Assembly: GCA_020049775.1 (NCBI GenBank)
Contig: JAGVLO010000007.1
Coordinates: 62,001-126,000 of the forward strand
Reading direction: 5' to 3'
DNA length: 64,000 nucleotides
Source of the DNA: Alphaproteobacteria bacterium
GTDB lineage: Bacteria > Pseudomonadota > Alphaproteobacteria > Rickettsiales > SXRF01
The notes beneath the pieces are model-generated. The model did not search any database and was not told where the DNA came from. It saw only the letters and a program-made list of their open reading frames with translations. Position 1 is the first letter of the stretch, and every line of letters starts with the position of its first letter. The position numbers and the translations under genes are program-made. Below, in pieces: positions 43,587 to 52,747 of the stretch.

Positions 43587-44294
43587 TTATCGGCGTATCA
43601 TGAAAATGCCCTGCTCGCCGAAGATGTTTGCGAATGGGCCTTTTTCGTAGAAATAGGTAGGAATTCCCTGATGTGTAAGGTACAGGCGCTTCTCAATAGT
43701 TAGCCCCAGATCCTCACAAAGATTAACAAAATCCGTAATGGTGCAGAAATGGATGTTTGGAGTATCATACCATTGATATTTAAGCGTTTTTGTTACCGGC
43801 ATCCGTCCGTATAAACTTAGGTACAACCTATTCTTCCAATGCCCGAAATTTGGCACAGAGACAATCGCATGACGCGCGATCCTTACCAATTGCTCAAGGA
43901 TTTCTTTAGGATTGTGTAACGTTTGTAGCGTCTGCCCGAGTACAGCATAGTCGTATGCCTTGTCGGGATAATATTTCAGATCAGCTTCAGCGTCTCCCTG
44001 AATCACGGAAAGGCCGCGCGCAAGGCATTTGTTCACACCACTGACACTAAGCTCGATTCCCCTGCCCGACACGTGTTTTTCGCGTTGCAACCATTCCAGC
44101 AAGTCGCCCTCGCCGCAGCCAATATCCAGCAGCGAAGCATTTGGCTTAACCATATCAGCAATGGCGCGCAGGTCACCGCGCAGGCCGTTGGATAACTGCT
44201 GCGCCGCTTCTTCTGCAGGCCGCTCGGAAGAAGCCGTATAAGAACCGCTGAACGCCCTATCGCGCAGGCCTTGTGTATGTTCATCACCTGTCAT
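43587..44294 (-). CDS. metW: Methionine biosynthesis protein MetW
   Basis: 235-residue SAM-methyltransferase-fold protein that accompanies MetX in alphaproteobacterial methionine synthesis. SAM motif LLDIGCGEGDLLEWL; downstream VLGQTLQTLHNP and SVPNFGHWKNR, which are MetW signatures. Start placed at the ATG at 44294, one base after the metX stop; the longer reading from 44402 would run backwards through metX. In several species MetX needs MetW for full activity. Confidence 0.93.
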   Translation of the reverse strand: MTGDEHTQGLRDRAFSGSYTASSERPAEEAAQQLSNGLRGDLRAIADMVKPNASLLDIGCGEGDLLEWLQREKHVSGRGIELSVSGVNKCLARGLSVIQGDAEADLKYYPDKAYDYAVLGQTLQTLHNPKEILEQLVRIARHAIVSVPNFGHWKNRLYLSLYGRMPVTKTLKYQWYDTPNIHFCTITDFVNLCEDLGLTIEKRLYLTHQGIPTYFYEKGPFANIFGEQGIFMIRR

Positions 44295-44295
44295 A

Positions 44296-45456
44296 TCACC
44301 CAACCCCGTAAAGCAACGCGGAACCATTGATAAATCCGCGGATGGTTGCATCAAATTCCGGCACTTCCAACAGGAAGGAATCATGCCCCTTGTCAGTTTC
44401 AATCTCGGTAAAGCTTACATTTGCAGCCACGGCATTAAGTGCGCGCACCAGGTTACGGCTTTCAATCGAGGAATACAGCCAGTCACTTGAAAACGACACA
44501 AGGCAGAAGCGCAGCTTGGTTCCGGCAAAAACTTCCGGCAGGGTTTTGCTACCGCCCTGCGTCAGGTCAAAATAACTGGCGGCACGTGTAAGGTAGAGAT
44601 AGGAATTGGCGTCAAACCGCTCAACAAAGCTCATGCCCTGATGACGCAGGTAGCTTTCAATGCTGAAGTCCGCATCAAAGCCGTATGTCACTTTTTCACG
44701 GTTTTGCAGGCTCCGGCCAAATTTCTGCTGCAACATAGCCTCGGAGAGATAGGTAACGTGCGCGGCCATACGCGCCACAGCCAGCCCCTTAGACGGATAT
44801 TTGCGGTGCAGCAAATAGTCGCCGTCACACCAGTCAGGATCGGCCATAATGGCCTGCCTGCCGATTTCATGAAATGCGATATTCTGTGCAGATTGCCGGC
44901 TGGCCGTGGCAATAGGCGCGACGGAAAATACCCGTTCGGGAAAGCGCGTTGCCCATTCCAACACCTGCATTCCCCCCATAGATCCGCCAATGGCACAGAA
45001 CAGTTTCTCTACTCCCAAATGATCAATCAGCAGTGCCTGCGCACGTACAATATCGCCCATAGTAATGAACGGGAATGAAAGGCCGTAGGGCTTCCCTGTC
45101 GCCGGATTGGTTTCCTTGGGGCCGAAAGACCCCATGCAACTGCCAATCACATTTGCGCAGATAACAAAGAAACGGTTGGTATCAATCGGTTTGCCGGGGC
45201 CAACCATGCGGTCCCACCAGCCAGGCTTGCCCGTAACGGGGTGTGTACCCGTCACATACTGGTCACCCGACAGGGCGTGACATATTAGTATAGCGTTATT
45301 TCGCTTGGCATTCAGTGTACCATAGGTTTGGTAGGCCAGCGGAAAATCTGAAATCTCCACCCCGCATTCCAGAACAAATGGCTTGTCGCGTGCGAGCATC
45401 ACTATCTCGCCGACATCCACTTCCCTGTAATTGGCACCAAAGGCATGTTTGACCAT
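44296..45456 (-). CDS. metX: Homoserine O-acyltransferase
   Basis: Activates homoserine for methionine synthesis; alpha/beta-hydrolase fold, 386 aa. Nucleophile elbow [12 protein letters not shown] (Ser about residue 152), oxyanion region [10 protein letters not shown], and the C-terminal Asp/His pair in [11 protein letters not shown] and KGHDSFLLE. Acetyl versus succinyl specificity is not decided here. The promoter lies only 9 bases from the ATG and no ribosome site is seen, so the mRNA is probably leaderless. Divergent from the aromatic amino acid genes. Confidence 0.94.
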   Translation of the reverse strand: MVKHAFGANYREVDVGEIVMLARDKPFVLECGVEISDFPLAYQTYGTLNAKRNNAILICHALSGDQYVTGTHPVTGKPGWWDRMVGPGKPIDTNRFFVICANVIGSCMGSFGPKETNPATGKPYGLSFPFITMGDIVRAQALLIDHLGVEKLFCAIGGSMGGMQVLEWATRFPERVFSVAPIATASRQSAQNIAFHEIGRQAIMADPDWCDGDYLLHRKYPSKGLAVARMAAHVTYLSEAMLQQKFGRSLQNREKVTYGFDADFSIESYLRHQGMSFVERFDANSYLYLTRAASYFDLTQGGSKTLPEVFAGTKLRFCLVSFSSDWLYSSIESRNLVRALNAVAANVSFTEIETDKGHDSFLLEVPEFDATIRGFINGSALLYGVG

Positions 45457-45465
45457 AAGCGCTTA

Positions 45466-45494
45466 TATTTATTGATATTCCCTCGGTGGGTCAA
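45466..45494 (-). promoter_or_regulatory. metX promoter, predicted leaderless
   Basis: Minus strand TTGACC (45489-45494), 17-base spacer, TAAATA (45466-45471). Only 9 bases (with the palindrome AAGCGCTT) separate the -10 from the ATG, giving a leader of about 0-3 bases. No SAM-II riboswitch fits in this space. Confidence 0.55.
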
Positions 45495-45654
45495 GCGCAT
45501 GCGCAAACTATATGTAAATTAATTGTTTCAGGCGTCAAAGCCGCACAATTTGGCTTACGCAGCCCTTGCCTTGGGCGTGGTTTTACTTTATTTATGGCAA
45601 TCCGGCTGGCGAGGAATCCGCCTGTCCACAAAACCTTGTTTTTTAAAGCACAGC

Positions 45655-46593
45655 ATGACCAGCAGTAACCCCGGCGACAATAGTGAATTCAACAGCGAAC
45701 TTGCCGCCTTCCGCAAGCAGATCGACGATATCGACGACAAGCTTATCGAGCTGCTGATACAGCGCATCGGTATCGTGAAGCAGGTCGGCGCGCTGAAAAT
45801 GTCCAATGCTCCTGGCCAATGCCCCATCCGCGCCGGACGCGAGGCGGACATGGTGCGTCGTATCATGAAAAAATTCGAGGGAACTTCGTTTTTCCCCGCC
45901 GCTGCCGGAGCCATATGGCGCACGCTTATCGGCGCATCCACTTCGGTGGAATCCCAGTTGACCATTTCTGTATTCGCTCCCGGGCAGAACAATGATTACT
46001 ACTGGCTTGGCAGAGAATATTTTGGGGCCTTCAACCCCACTATAAAACAGCCGAATATCAAGCGTGTCATTGGCGATGTCATGGACGGCAAAGCATCCGT
46101 CGGCATCATTCCCATGCCGCACCACACCGACACCGAACATTGGTGGACCAATCTTATGCAACCTAGCAAGGAAATGCCGCGCATTTTTGCACAAGTCCCG
46201 TTCATCTATCCGGACAGCATGGATAAAGATGCACCCATCGGCCTCGCCCTTGCCTGCATTGAGCCGGAAGAAACCGCAGACGACCTGTCGCTGGTGGTTA
46301 TGGAAACAGATTACAATGTCAGCCAGCACCGCCTGCAAACCGCTTTTGCTACCGTAAAAATGGAAGCACGCTGGATTACTATCGCCAGCCTCTCGCCTTC
46401 TAGCCGCCACCACTTGCTGGAAATACCGGGCTTCATTACCCCCGAACATGCTGGCATGAAGTCATTGCTGGCGTCGCTCGGACCAGCGTCGGTATTGCAA
46501 ACGTACTATCTCGGCTCATATGCCGCCCCTGTACTGATGTCCAACACAGAAAAAAAGCCTGCACTCCATGCCTCAGGAAACGGTAAAAAATAA
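45655..46593 (+). CDS. Chorismate mutase (AroQ type) with C-terminal extension
   Basis: 312 residues from the ATG at 45655. The N-terminal AroQ helix bundle (about 12-95) has FRKQIDDIDDKLIELLIQRIGIVKQVGALK and a later READMVRRI; it converts chorismate to prephenate for Phe/Tyr. The remaining ~210 residues show a repeated beta/alpha pattern with a regulatory ACT-like feel (LSLVVMETDYNVSQHRLQTAF) but no prephenate dehydratase TxxxT motif; its role is unknown. An in-frame TTG 132 bases upstream is less likely. It overlaps hisC by 26 bases. The mutase-hisC-tyrC order is common in Rhodospirillales-type genomes. Confidence 0.85.
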   Translation: MTSSNPGDNSEFNSELAAFRKQIDDIDDKLIELLIQRIGIVKQVGALKMSNAPGQCPIRAGREADMVRRIMKKFEGTSFFPAAAGAIWRTLIGASTSVESQLTISVFAPGQNNDYYWLGREYFGAFNPTIKQPNIKRVIGDVMDGKASVGIIPMPHHTDTEHWWTNLMQPSKEMPRIFAQVPFIYPDSMDKDAPIGLALACIEPEETADDLSLVVMETDYNVSQHRLQTAFATVKMEARWITIASLSPSSRHHLLEIPGFITPEHAGMKSLLASLGPASVLQTYYLGSYAAPVLMSNTEKKPALHASGNGKK

Positions 46594-47692
46594 ATCTGCA
46601 GGCAATTCCCTGCCCCAGCCAAAAACCGGAGTGCTGGACATTGCGCCTTATGTCGCCGGAAAATCCAAGGCAAAGTCCGGCGTTACAGTTATAAAGCTCT
46701 CCTCCAACGAAAGCCCGCTAGGTGCAAGCCCAAAAGCCGCGAAGTCATTCACTGATTCTGCAGACAGCCTGCACCGCTACCCAGACGGCAGCGCCGCTAC
46801 ACTGCGCGAGTCTATCTCCAAAGTGCATGGCCTTCCCGCCGACAGATTGATTTGCGGTTCCGGATCTGACGAGCTGATAGGCCTGCTCATCCATGCCTAC
46901 GCGGGCGCCGGTGACGAAGTCCTCTACAGCGAACACGGCTTTCTAATGTATAAAATCTACGCGCAGGGATGCGGCGCAACGCCCGTAACCGCACCGGAAA
47001 AGAACTTGCGCGGAAATGTTGACGCCCTGCTTGCAGCAGTAACTCCACGTACAAAAATTGTGTTTGTTGCCAACCCCAACAACCCAACTGGTACTTACCT
47101 CACCAAATCAGAAATGAAACGCCTTCATGACGGCCTGCCCTCCAGCGTCATATTGGCCATTGACGGCGCCTATGCGGAATACCCAAGGCTTGATGATTAC
47201 AGCGACGGACGCGAGCTGGTTGCCGCATCGGAAAATGCAGTAATGCTGCGCACCTTCTCAAAAATTTACGGACTTTCAGCACTGCGGCTCGGCTGGGCTT
47301 ATGCACCTGCCCATATGATTGATGTGCTTAACCGTATCCGCAGCCCGTTTAACGTATCCACACCCGCCATGAACGCGGGCATCGCTGCTGTCGAGGACAC
47401 CGCCTTCACCGAAAAAGCACGCATGTTTAATGATCAATGGCTGCCGTGGCTTACTACCGAGCTGACAAGTCTTGGCCTGAAAGTGTATCCCAGTATTGCC
47501 AACTTCATTCTGGTAGAATTCCCCAAGGGTAAGCACAGCTCCGCCAATGCCAACACCTATATGATGGAGCGCGGCCTTATCCCCCGTGAAGTGATGAATT
47601 ATGGCCTGCCGGACTGCCTGCGCATTACCATCGGCCTTGAGGAACATAATCGCGCCGTTGTAAAAACTCTGGCGGATTTCCTGAAATCATAG
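46568..47692 (+). CDS. hisC: Histidinol-phosphate / aromatic amino acid aminotransferase
   Basis: 374-residue fold-type I PLP enzyme. SSNESPLGASP substrate motif, NPNNPTGTY, and the Schiff-base Lys in RTFSKIYGLSALRLG. The HisC family often serves both histidine and Tyr/Phe synthesis; placement between chorismate mutase and prephenate dehydrogenase argues for an aromatic role here. The ATG lies 26 bases inside the upstream gene, so translation is coupled. Confidence 0.92.
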   Translation: MPQETVKNKSAGNSLPQPKTGVLDIAPYVAGKSKAKSGVTVIKLSSNESPLGASPKAAKSFTDSADSLHRYPDGSAATLRESISKVHGLPADRLICGSGSDELIGLLIHAYAGAGDEVLYSEHGFLMYKIYAQGCGATPVTAPEKNLRGNVDALLAAVTPRTKIVFVANPNNPTGTYLTKSEMKRLHDGLPSSVILAIDGAYAEYPRLDDYSDGRELVAASENAVMLRTFSKIYGLSALRLGWAYAPAHMIDVLNRIRSPFNVSTPAMNAGIAAVEDTAFTEKARMFNDQWLPWLTTELTSLGLKVYPSIANFILVEFPKGKHSSANANTYMMERGLIPREVMNYGLPDCLRITIGLEEHNRAVVKTLADFLKS

Positions 47693-47699
47693 GACCCAT

Positions 47700-48818
47700 G
47701 TGACAGACCAGCCGCTTTTTGAACGCATCACCGTTATCGGCCTTGGCCTTATTGGCAGCTCGATTGCCCGTGCAGTGAAAGCAAACCATCTTGCAGGCAC
47801 TATCATCGGCTGTGACGAAAACGAAATTTCACTGGCATATGCACGCAAGCACGGCTTTATCGACACTGCCATGCATGATGCAAAGGCTGCTGTAAGCGGT
47901 AGTGACCTTGTGATTATAGCTACACCATTGTCGTCACTGTCAGCTGTTGCGCAATCTATTGCCCCCGGCCTGCGTGCCGGAGCCATTGTAATGGATACCT
48001 GCTCAGTCAAGCAGGAAGCCATACAGGCCATCGCTCCTCACCTTCCGGCAAATGTTGATTTTGTGCCTACGCACCCCATTGCAGGCAGCGAGCAATCAGG
48101 CGTAAGCGCCGGCAGGGCAGACATGTTTGAACGCAAACGTGTTATCATCACGCCAAACGACCCTTCACAAAAGAGCCAGGTATTGCAAATAGTCACCAGC
48201 TTCTGGCAAGGCATGGGCGCAAAGCTCGAAGGTATGCCACCTCACCTGCACGACATGATATACGCCTATGTTTCGCACTTACCGCAACTGTTGGCGCGTA
48301 TTGCCGCCAAACAATGCACGCCCGAGGCACTGGCATCAAAATCTGACGAACTGATCCAAAAATTCACACGCCTCAGCCATTCCGACCTCGACTTGTGGAT
48401 TGAGATATTCATGCATAACCGTGAAAACATGCTGGCTGCTCTCGACCGCTACATGGACGTTGTCGCCCACATCACTCATGAGCTGGCAGAAGCCCCCGCC
48501 GACAGCTCCAACCCCGCAGGCGACGCAGCCATACACTCCGCGCTCTTTCCACGCATTGCCGCCTCATGCCTAATTACCACCGTCATGGAAGCCGAAAAGA
48601 AAGCAGGCTTTACTTTTTCACGCTATGCAGGCACCGGTTTTGCCGATTTTACCTATCCCGCCAGTCAGCCGCCGGATGAGGATATCGAGAGCATCTCCAA
48701 TCATCACAGCGCCGTTCTGCGAATCATGATTGAATACCAGAAAGCACTGAAAGAAATTTACAGCGCACTGTCAAACGATGACGCAGGTGCGCTGAACACG
48801 GCGCTTACGCAGCGCTAA
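47700..48818 (+). CDS. tyrC: Prephenate/arogenate dehydrogenase
   Basis: Oxidative decarboxylation of prephenate (or arogenate) towards tyrosine. N-terminal NAD(P) motif ITVIGLGLIGSSIARAV, the DTCSVK motif, and HPIAGSEQSG with the catalytic His; a helical dimerisation domain follows with THPIAG and FTRLSHSDLDLW. 372 aa, longer than the usual ~310 because of a C-terminal ~70 residues. GTG start at 47700; the neighbouring ATG is followed at once by a stop. It overlaps the convergent HAD gene by 14 bases. Confidence 0.92.
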   Translation: MTDQPLFERITVIGLGLIGSSIARAVKANHLAGTIIGCDENEISLAYARKHGFIDTAMHDAKAAVSGSDLVIIATPLSSLSAVAQSIAPGLRAGAIVMDTCSVKQEAIQAIAPHLPANVDFVPTHPIAGSEQSGVSAGRADMFERKRVIITPNDPSQKSQVLQIVTSFWQGMGAKLEGMPPHLHDMIYAYVSHLPQLLARIAAKQCTPEALASKSDELIQKFTRLSHSDLDLWIEIFMHNRENMLAALDRYMDVVAHITHELAEAPADSSNPAGDAAIHSALFPRIAASCLITTVMEAEKKAGFTFSRYAGTGFADFTYPASQPPDEDIESISNHHSAVLRIMIEYQKALKEIYSALSNDDAGALNTALTQR

Positions 48819-49485
48819 CCATTTCCTGCAATAGTTCTATGGTCTGCACGTGATTATGCACATGTGCATGGTAAGGAAATCCCTGAAAATGCGTTTTGCT
48901 GTAATCAGGATGTTCGCTGGCCGACTCACCATATAATATGCCAGTGCAACCGCTGTTCATGGCACATTCAAGATCAATTTCACTGTCACCGATGAACCAT
49001 ACGTCACGCCCGGGTTTGATATGGCTTTTTTTAAAGGCCATATGCACAGGGTCAGCATGCGGCTTGTCACGCACCGCGTCATGTGCGCCGATAACCACAT
49101 CAAAATATTCCTGCCAGCCGAGCGCATTCACTTCTTCGCGTAGGTTTGGGCCTTTCTTGTTACTGACCACAGCATTATACAACTTGCGGCGTTTAACTTC
49201 CCTGAGCAGTTCCACAGCCATAGGCAACGCTTCCAGCCGCCCGAGGTGGCTGGCGCGGTAATGGCTCTGGTAGAGTTCACCGGCCTTTTCCCATTTATCA
49301 CCGAATATTTCAGGAAACGAGTCGCGCATTGATTTGCGCACACGTGCCTTAGTTTGATCAATAGTCCATAGCGGCACGCCCATCTCTTTAAAGGTGGCAT
49401 TCAACGCATCATGAATAATCGGCCATGTATTGACCAACGTGTTATCCCAATCGAAAATAATCGCCCTAGGCGCAGGCAGAGGCAT
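48805..49485 (-). CDS. HAD-superfamily phosphatase (phosphoglycolate-phosphatase-like)
   Basis: 226 residues. Motif I IIFDWDNTL (nucleophile and acid Asp), motif II VSNKKG, motif IV GDSEIDLECAMNSG; a helical cap domain lies between I and II. The fold is like Gph or related sugar-phosphate phosphatases; the exact substrate is unknown. Its ATG overlaps the stop of the transaminase gene (TGATG), so it is coupled to that gene. Confidence 0.85.
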   Translation of the reverse strand: MPLPAPRAIIFDWDNTLVNTWPIIHDALNATFKEMGVPLWTIDQTKARVRKSMRDSFPEIFGDKWEKAGELYQSHYRASHLGRLEALPMAVELLREVKRRKLYNAVVSNKKGPNLREEVNALGWQEYFDVVIGAHDAVRDKPHADPVHMAFKKSHIKPGRDVWFIGDSEIDLECAMNSGCTGILYGESASEHPDYSKTHFQGFPYHAHVHNHVQTIELLQEMVSAA

Positions 49486-50351
49486 CAGAGCATCCTTCCG
49501 GTTTGTTTGAAAATATAGGTTAAGTACAATTCCTGCAATTTACGCGTAACCGGCCCGGGTTTACCGCTGCCAACCGCTTTGCCGTCAATCTTCACTACGG
49601 GCAGGATATTTGCGCTGGTGGATGTAATGAAAGCTTCTGCTGCACTATTCATTTCCACGCTGTTGAAGCTGCGCTCCTCTACTGAAATACCCGCTTTGCG
49701 CGCCAGCCTCAGCACCACATCACGCGTGATACCGCCCAGCACTTTTTCATCAAGCCCATGCGTTACTAATACACCCTTGTCCGTAATTATATAAGCGTTG
49801 GAAACTGCGCCTTCCGTTACCGAGCGGTCATCACGAACTAGTATTGATTCACGCGCCTTCTGCTCGGTGGCCTTCTGCTTGGCCAACACGTTTGCCAGCA
49901 ATGATACCGATTTTATATCACAGCGGCCCCAGCGTATGTCGGCAGTGGTAATCACCGCCACACCGTCTTTTACTTCATGCGGCTTGGGAGTTTTTGGTCC
50001 GCATACCGTCATCACCAGCACGGGCCTTATTTTCTTTGGAAACGGATGGTCGCGCTTGGCCACACCGCGCGTGACCTGGATATACAGCCCGCCGTCCTCA
50101 CGGCTATTGCGCACAATCAACTCGCGGATAATCAACATCATCGCTGTCATGGAAACGGGCATCTCAATCCGCAATTCATTCAGGCTACGCTCTAGGCGGC
50201 GCAAATGCAGCTCTCCGTCCAGCAGCGTGCGATTATAAAAGGCGATATATTCATAGATGCCGTCGGCAAACTGATAGCCGCGATCTTCCACATCCACCAC
50301 CGCTTCCTGATGATGCACATAACTGCCATTCACATATGAAATCCTTGCCAT
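49485..50351 (-). CDS. dat: D-amino-acid transaminase (class IV)
   Basis: PLP fold-type IV enzyme, 288 aa, making D-Glu/D-Ala for peptidoglycan from the opposite D-amino acid. Features: ISYVNGSYV start, EDRGYQFADGIYEYI, the Schiff-base Lys in CDIKSVSLLANVLAKQKA, and EGAVSNAYII plus TSTSANILPV phosphate-binding segments. The closest alternative is a branched-chain or 4-amino-4-deoxychorismate enzyme, but the DRGYQFADG and ITTADIRWGRCDIKS patterns favour Dat. It follows the GT-SDR fusion by 6 bases. Confidence 0.9.
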   Translation of the reverse strand: MARISYVNGSYVHHQEAVVDVEDRGYQFADGIYEYIAFYNRTLLDGELHLRRLERSLNELRIEMPVSMTAMMLIIRELIVRNSREDGGLYIQVTRGVAKRDHPFPKKIRPVLVMTVCGPKTPKPHEVKDGVAVITTADIRWGRCDIKSVSLLANVLAKQKATEQKARESILVRDDRSVTEGAVSNAYIITDKGVLVTHGLDEKVLGGITRDVVLRLARKAGISVEERSFNSVEMNSAAEAFITSTSANILPVVKIDGKAVGSGKPGPVTRKLQELYLTYIFKQTGRML

Positions 50352-50357
50352 GCCTGC

Positions 50358-52187
50358 TTAAAATCCTTCAATATCATTAATGCCACCCTTCAGGAAACGG
50401 CGGGGTGAAAACCCGAAATCCTTCTTTGCATCGTCATGGAAAAACATCAAATCGTCATTCATACGATAGGCAATTTCACCATTTATATGCTTCTTACGCA
50501 GCACAAAACCAGCAATATTTAGCAGGAATGGCAACATTGTAGTAACAACAATACGCGGCTTTTCACGGTATATCATGAACAGACGCTCGAGCATCTCACG
50601 GTAGGTAATGGTTTCACTGCCGCTGAGATTGTAAGATTTTCCGTAAGTGTTTTCGTCCTGCATGGCCTGTAAAACCGCAATTGCAAGATCATCGGTATGT
50701 ACCGGCTGCCGCTTGCCGAACGCTGGAGGATAAACAGGGAAGAAGCCGAAATTCTCAATACATTTGGCAAGGCTGGTGATATTCAGATCCAGCCCTACTC
50801 CATACGTCATGGTCGGGCGGAAGATAGTCCAGTTTCTCATACCCTTGTCTGCACAATGCTCCGCTATAGCAGCCTCTGCAGTGGTCAGCTTCTCCACTAC
50901 ATTTTTCTCATAGCTATTACGCGTACCTGCATTGGCAAATACAGACGTTGAGCCAAAGGCAATAATACGTTTAACCTCGGCATCAATCAGTAAATCAATA
51001 ATAGGAGGCAGGTGCCACAGCGGTGCGCAATGTACCACCGCATCGACCAGATAGCCTTCGAGATGTAAATCATCTGCAGTAAGATCGCCTATAATCCAAC
51101 GCAATTGCTCATGATGAAAGGCAATAATCGGCCCTCTGCTTATAGCCAGCACCGCCGCGCCAGAAGCCAGAAGGCGCTTTACCACACACAAACCCACCTG
51201 ACTGGTCGCACCCGTTACCAGCACCACCTTGCCGTGCAGTGATTGTGTCTCGGGTAATTCGGCAAGGCCAGTGGCAAGAATCATCAACCGCTTGTCGATT
51301 GCGCTGTTGTGTTTATTTTGCCTGCTCTTGGCGTAGCGGTACAAACGCTTGAAACTTGAATTGACAACATAGCGCACAATAACTGCCGCATACACCAGCA
51401 ACAAAAAACCCGGCACATAGCGTCCTTCAAAATGCTTTTTGCAATAGCGCATATAACCCTTGGCACGCTGCCATTCTATGAAGCGTATTTTCTTTTTTTT
51501 GCGCTTGTCCGACAAAAATGTCAGCTTTACCAACGGCACAGAAATTACCTTGCCACCTATTTTCTGCACACGCATACACATATCAAGCCCTGCACTTTGC
51601 AGGAAAAAGCCTTCATCAAGCCCAAAAAGGCGCTGATAATCAGCATTGCGCATGCACATGCACGCCGCAGGTACAGAGGCCGCTTCACACACGCTGTCAT
51701 CGGTTTTTGGGTGCAAATATACATTGCTAATTTTACGCAGACGGTTAAGGCCAAGTGACTCCATTAGTATCGTCACAGGCGTGGTGACATCTTTTTGCGG
51801 ACCACGGAAATAGCTGCCATCGGGGTTATGAAGCTCGCCGCCTGCAAGCATTGCTTCCGGATATTCTTTAAGCGCCTTTATAAGATTCGCCAGAGCATCC
51901 GGCGGCAACAGACAATCCGGATCAAGCAGCAAGATAAACTCACCCGTAGTTTGTTTTGCGGCCAGATTACAGGACTTGGCAAATCCGATATTGCCCTGTC
52001 CGGTAATAATCGACAGGCGGTCTTCACCCAGTGCCAGCTGCTGCATACGCGCTACAACGTCAGGAGGGTTGCCGTTATCCACCACCAACAGCTGCGCAAG
52101 TTGCTTTTGCCGCAGCACGCTTTTGATACAGGCAAAGAGAAGCGGGCCAGTGTAGTAACTGACAATGACGACTGAGCAGTCGTTCAT
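50358..52187 (-). CDS. Glycosyltransferase (GT2, rhamnosyl-type) fused to an NAD-dependent epimerase domain
   Basis: 609 residues. Residues 1-230 form a GT2 domain like WbbL-type rhamnosyltransferases: VVIVSYYTGPLL, DNGNPP, GNIGFAKSCN and DPD (89-91). A membrane-associated segment lies near 258-282. Residues ~320-600 are an extended SDR with VTGATSQVG (324-332) and a YxxxK-like NSYEKNV motif. The ATG overlaps the rfbC stop (TAATG) after GGAGAAGG, placing it in the dTDP-rhamnose operon; rhamnose from RfbBADC is the likely donor. What the SDR half modifies is unknown. Confidence 0.85.
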   Translation of the reverse strand: MNDCSVVIVSYYTGPLLFACIKSVLRQKQLAQLLVVDNGNPPDVVARMQQLALGEDRLSIITGQGNIGFAKSCNLAAKQTTGEFILLLDPDCLLPPDALANLIKALKEYPEAMLAGGELHNPDGSYFRGPQKDVTTPVTILMESLGLNRLRKISNVYLHPKTDDSVCEAASVPAACMCMRNADYQRLFGLDEGFFLQSAGLDMCMRVQKIGGKVISVPLVKLTFLSDKRKKKKIRFIEWQRAKGYMRYCKKHFEGRYVPGFLLLVYAAVIVRYVVNSSFKRLYRYAKSRQNKHNSAIDKRLMILATGLAELPETQSLHGKVVLVTGATSQVGLCVVKRLLASGAAVLAISRGPIIAFHHEQLRWIIGDLTADDLHLEGYLVDAVVHCAPLWHLPPIIDLLIDAEVKRIIAFGSTSVFANAGTRNSYEKNVVEKLTTAEAAIAEHCADKGMRNWTIFRPTMTYGVGLDLNITSLAKCIENFGFFPVYPPAFGKRQPVHTDDLAIAVLQAMQDENTYGKSYNLSGSETITYREMLERLFMIYREKPRIVVTTMLPFLLNIAGFVLRKKHINGEIAYRMNDDLMFFHDDAKKDFGFSPRRFLKGGINDIEGF

Positions 52188-52747
52188 TACGCCTTCTCCC
52201 ATTTCGGCGGGTTGGCACAATAATCTTTCCAACTGGGCAGGTTCTGGTCACGGGTAGAAATTTGCGGGCTGCCCACCGGCCATTTGACGCCAATTTCGGG
52301 GTCATCATATTTTATGCCGCCCTCACCCGCCGGATTGTAGAGGCCTGTCACTTTGTAAAGCATATCTGCCGGCTTATCGCCCAGCACGCAGAACCCATGG
52401 GCAAAGCCTGCAGGTATCCAAAATAGTTTACCGTTTTCGTCGCTAAGTTCTTCGGCTTGATATTGCCCGAAGGTCGGCGAATCCGGCCGTATATCAACAG
52501 CAATATCCAATACGCGGCCACTGGTAACGCCTACAAGTTTTCCTTGTGCCGGTGTATGCTGGTAATGCAGGCCGCGTAAAATTCCGGGAGCGGAGCGCGA
52601 ATGATTGTCCTGCACAAACTGGGTGGGAAGCCCTGCAGCCTTAAAGCTATCCTGATTGAAGCGCTCTACGAAAAAGCCACGGCTATCGCCATGCACCTTA
52701 AGTTGTATGATTTTTAGACCGGCTAGCTTGCATTCCAGAATTTGCAT
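52187..52747 (-). CDS. rfbC: dTDP-4-dehydrorhamnose 3,5-epimerase
   Basis: Third step of dTDP-L-rhamnose synthesis. 186 residues, cupin fold: VHGDSRGFFVERFNQ, the catalytic His in HNRG-like VQDNHSRSAPGILRGLHYQ, and FWIPAGFAHGFCVL. The start at 52747 gives the expected N-terminus ([15 protein letters not shown]), so the 50-base overlap with rfbD appears real. Gene order in the operon is B-A-D-C. Confidence 0.95.
   Translation of the reverse strand: MQILECKLAGLKIIQLKVHGDSRGFFVERFNQDSFKAAGLPTQFVQDNHSRSAPGILRGLHYQHTPAQGKLVGVTSGRVLDIAVDIRPDSPTFGQYQAEELSDENGKLFWIPAGFAHGFCVLGDKPADMLYKVTGLYNPAGEGGIKYDDPEIGVKWPVGSPQISTRDQNLPSWKDYCANPPKWEKA

Noticed and set aside
44295-44402. Longer MetW start inside metX
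   Set aside because: It adds 36 residues unlike MetW; the ATG at 44294, one base after the metX stop, is natural.
45523-45654. In-frame N-terminal extension of the chorismate mutase with a hydrophobic stretch
   Set aside because: It needs a TTG start without a ribosome site, and the hydrophobic stretch would place a cytosolic enzyme in the membrane; the ATG at 45655 gives the normal AroQ start.
45457-45654. SAM-II riboswitch upstream of metX, as in other alphaproteobacteria
   Set aside because: The best promoter leaves at most 3 leader bases, and no SAM-II pseudoknot consensus was recognised in the spacer.
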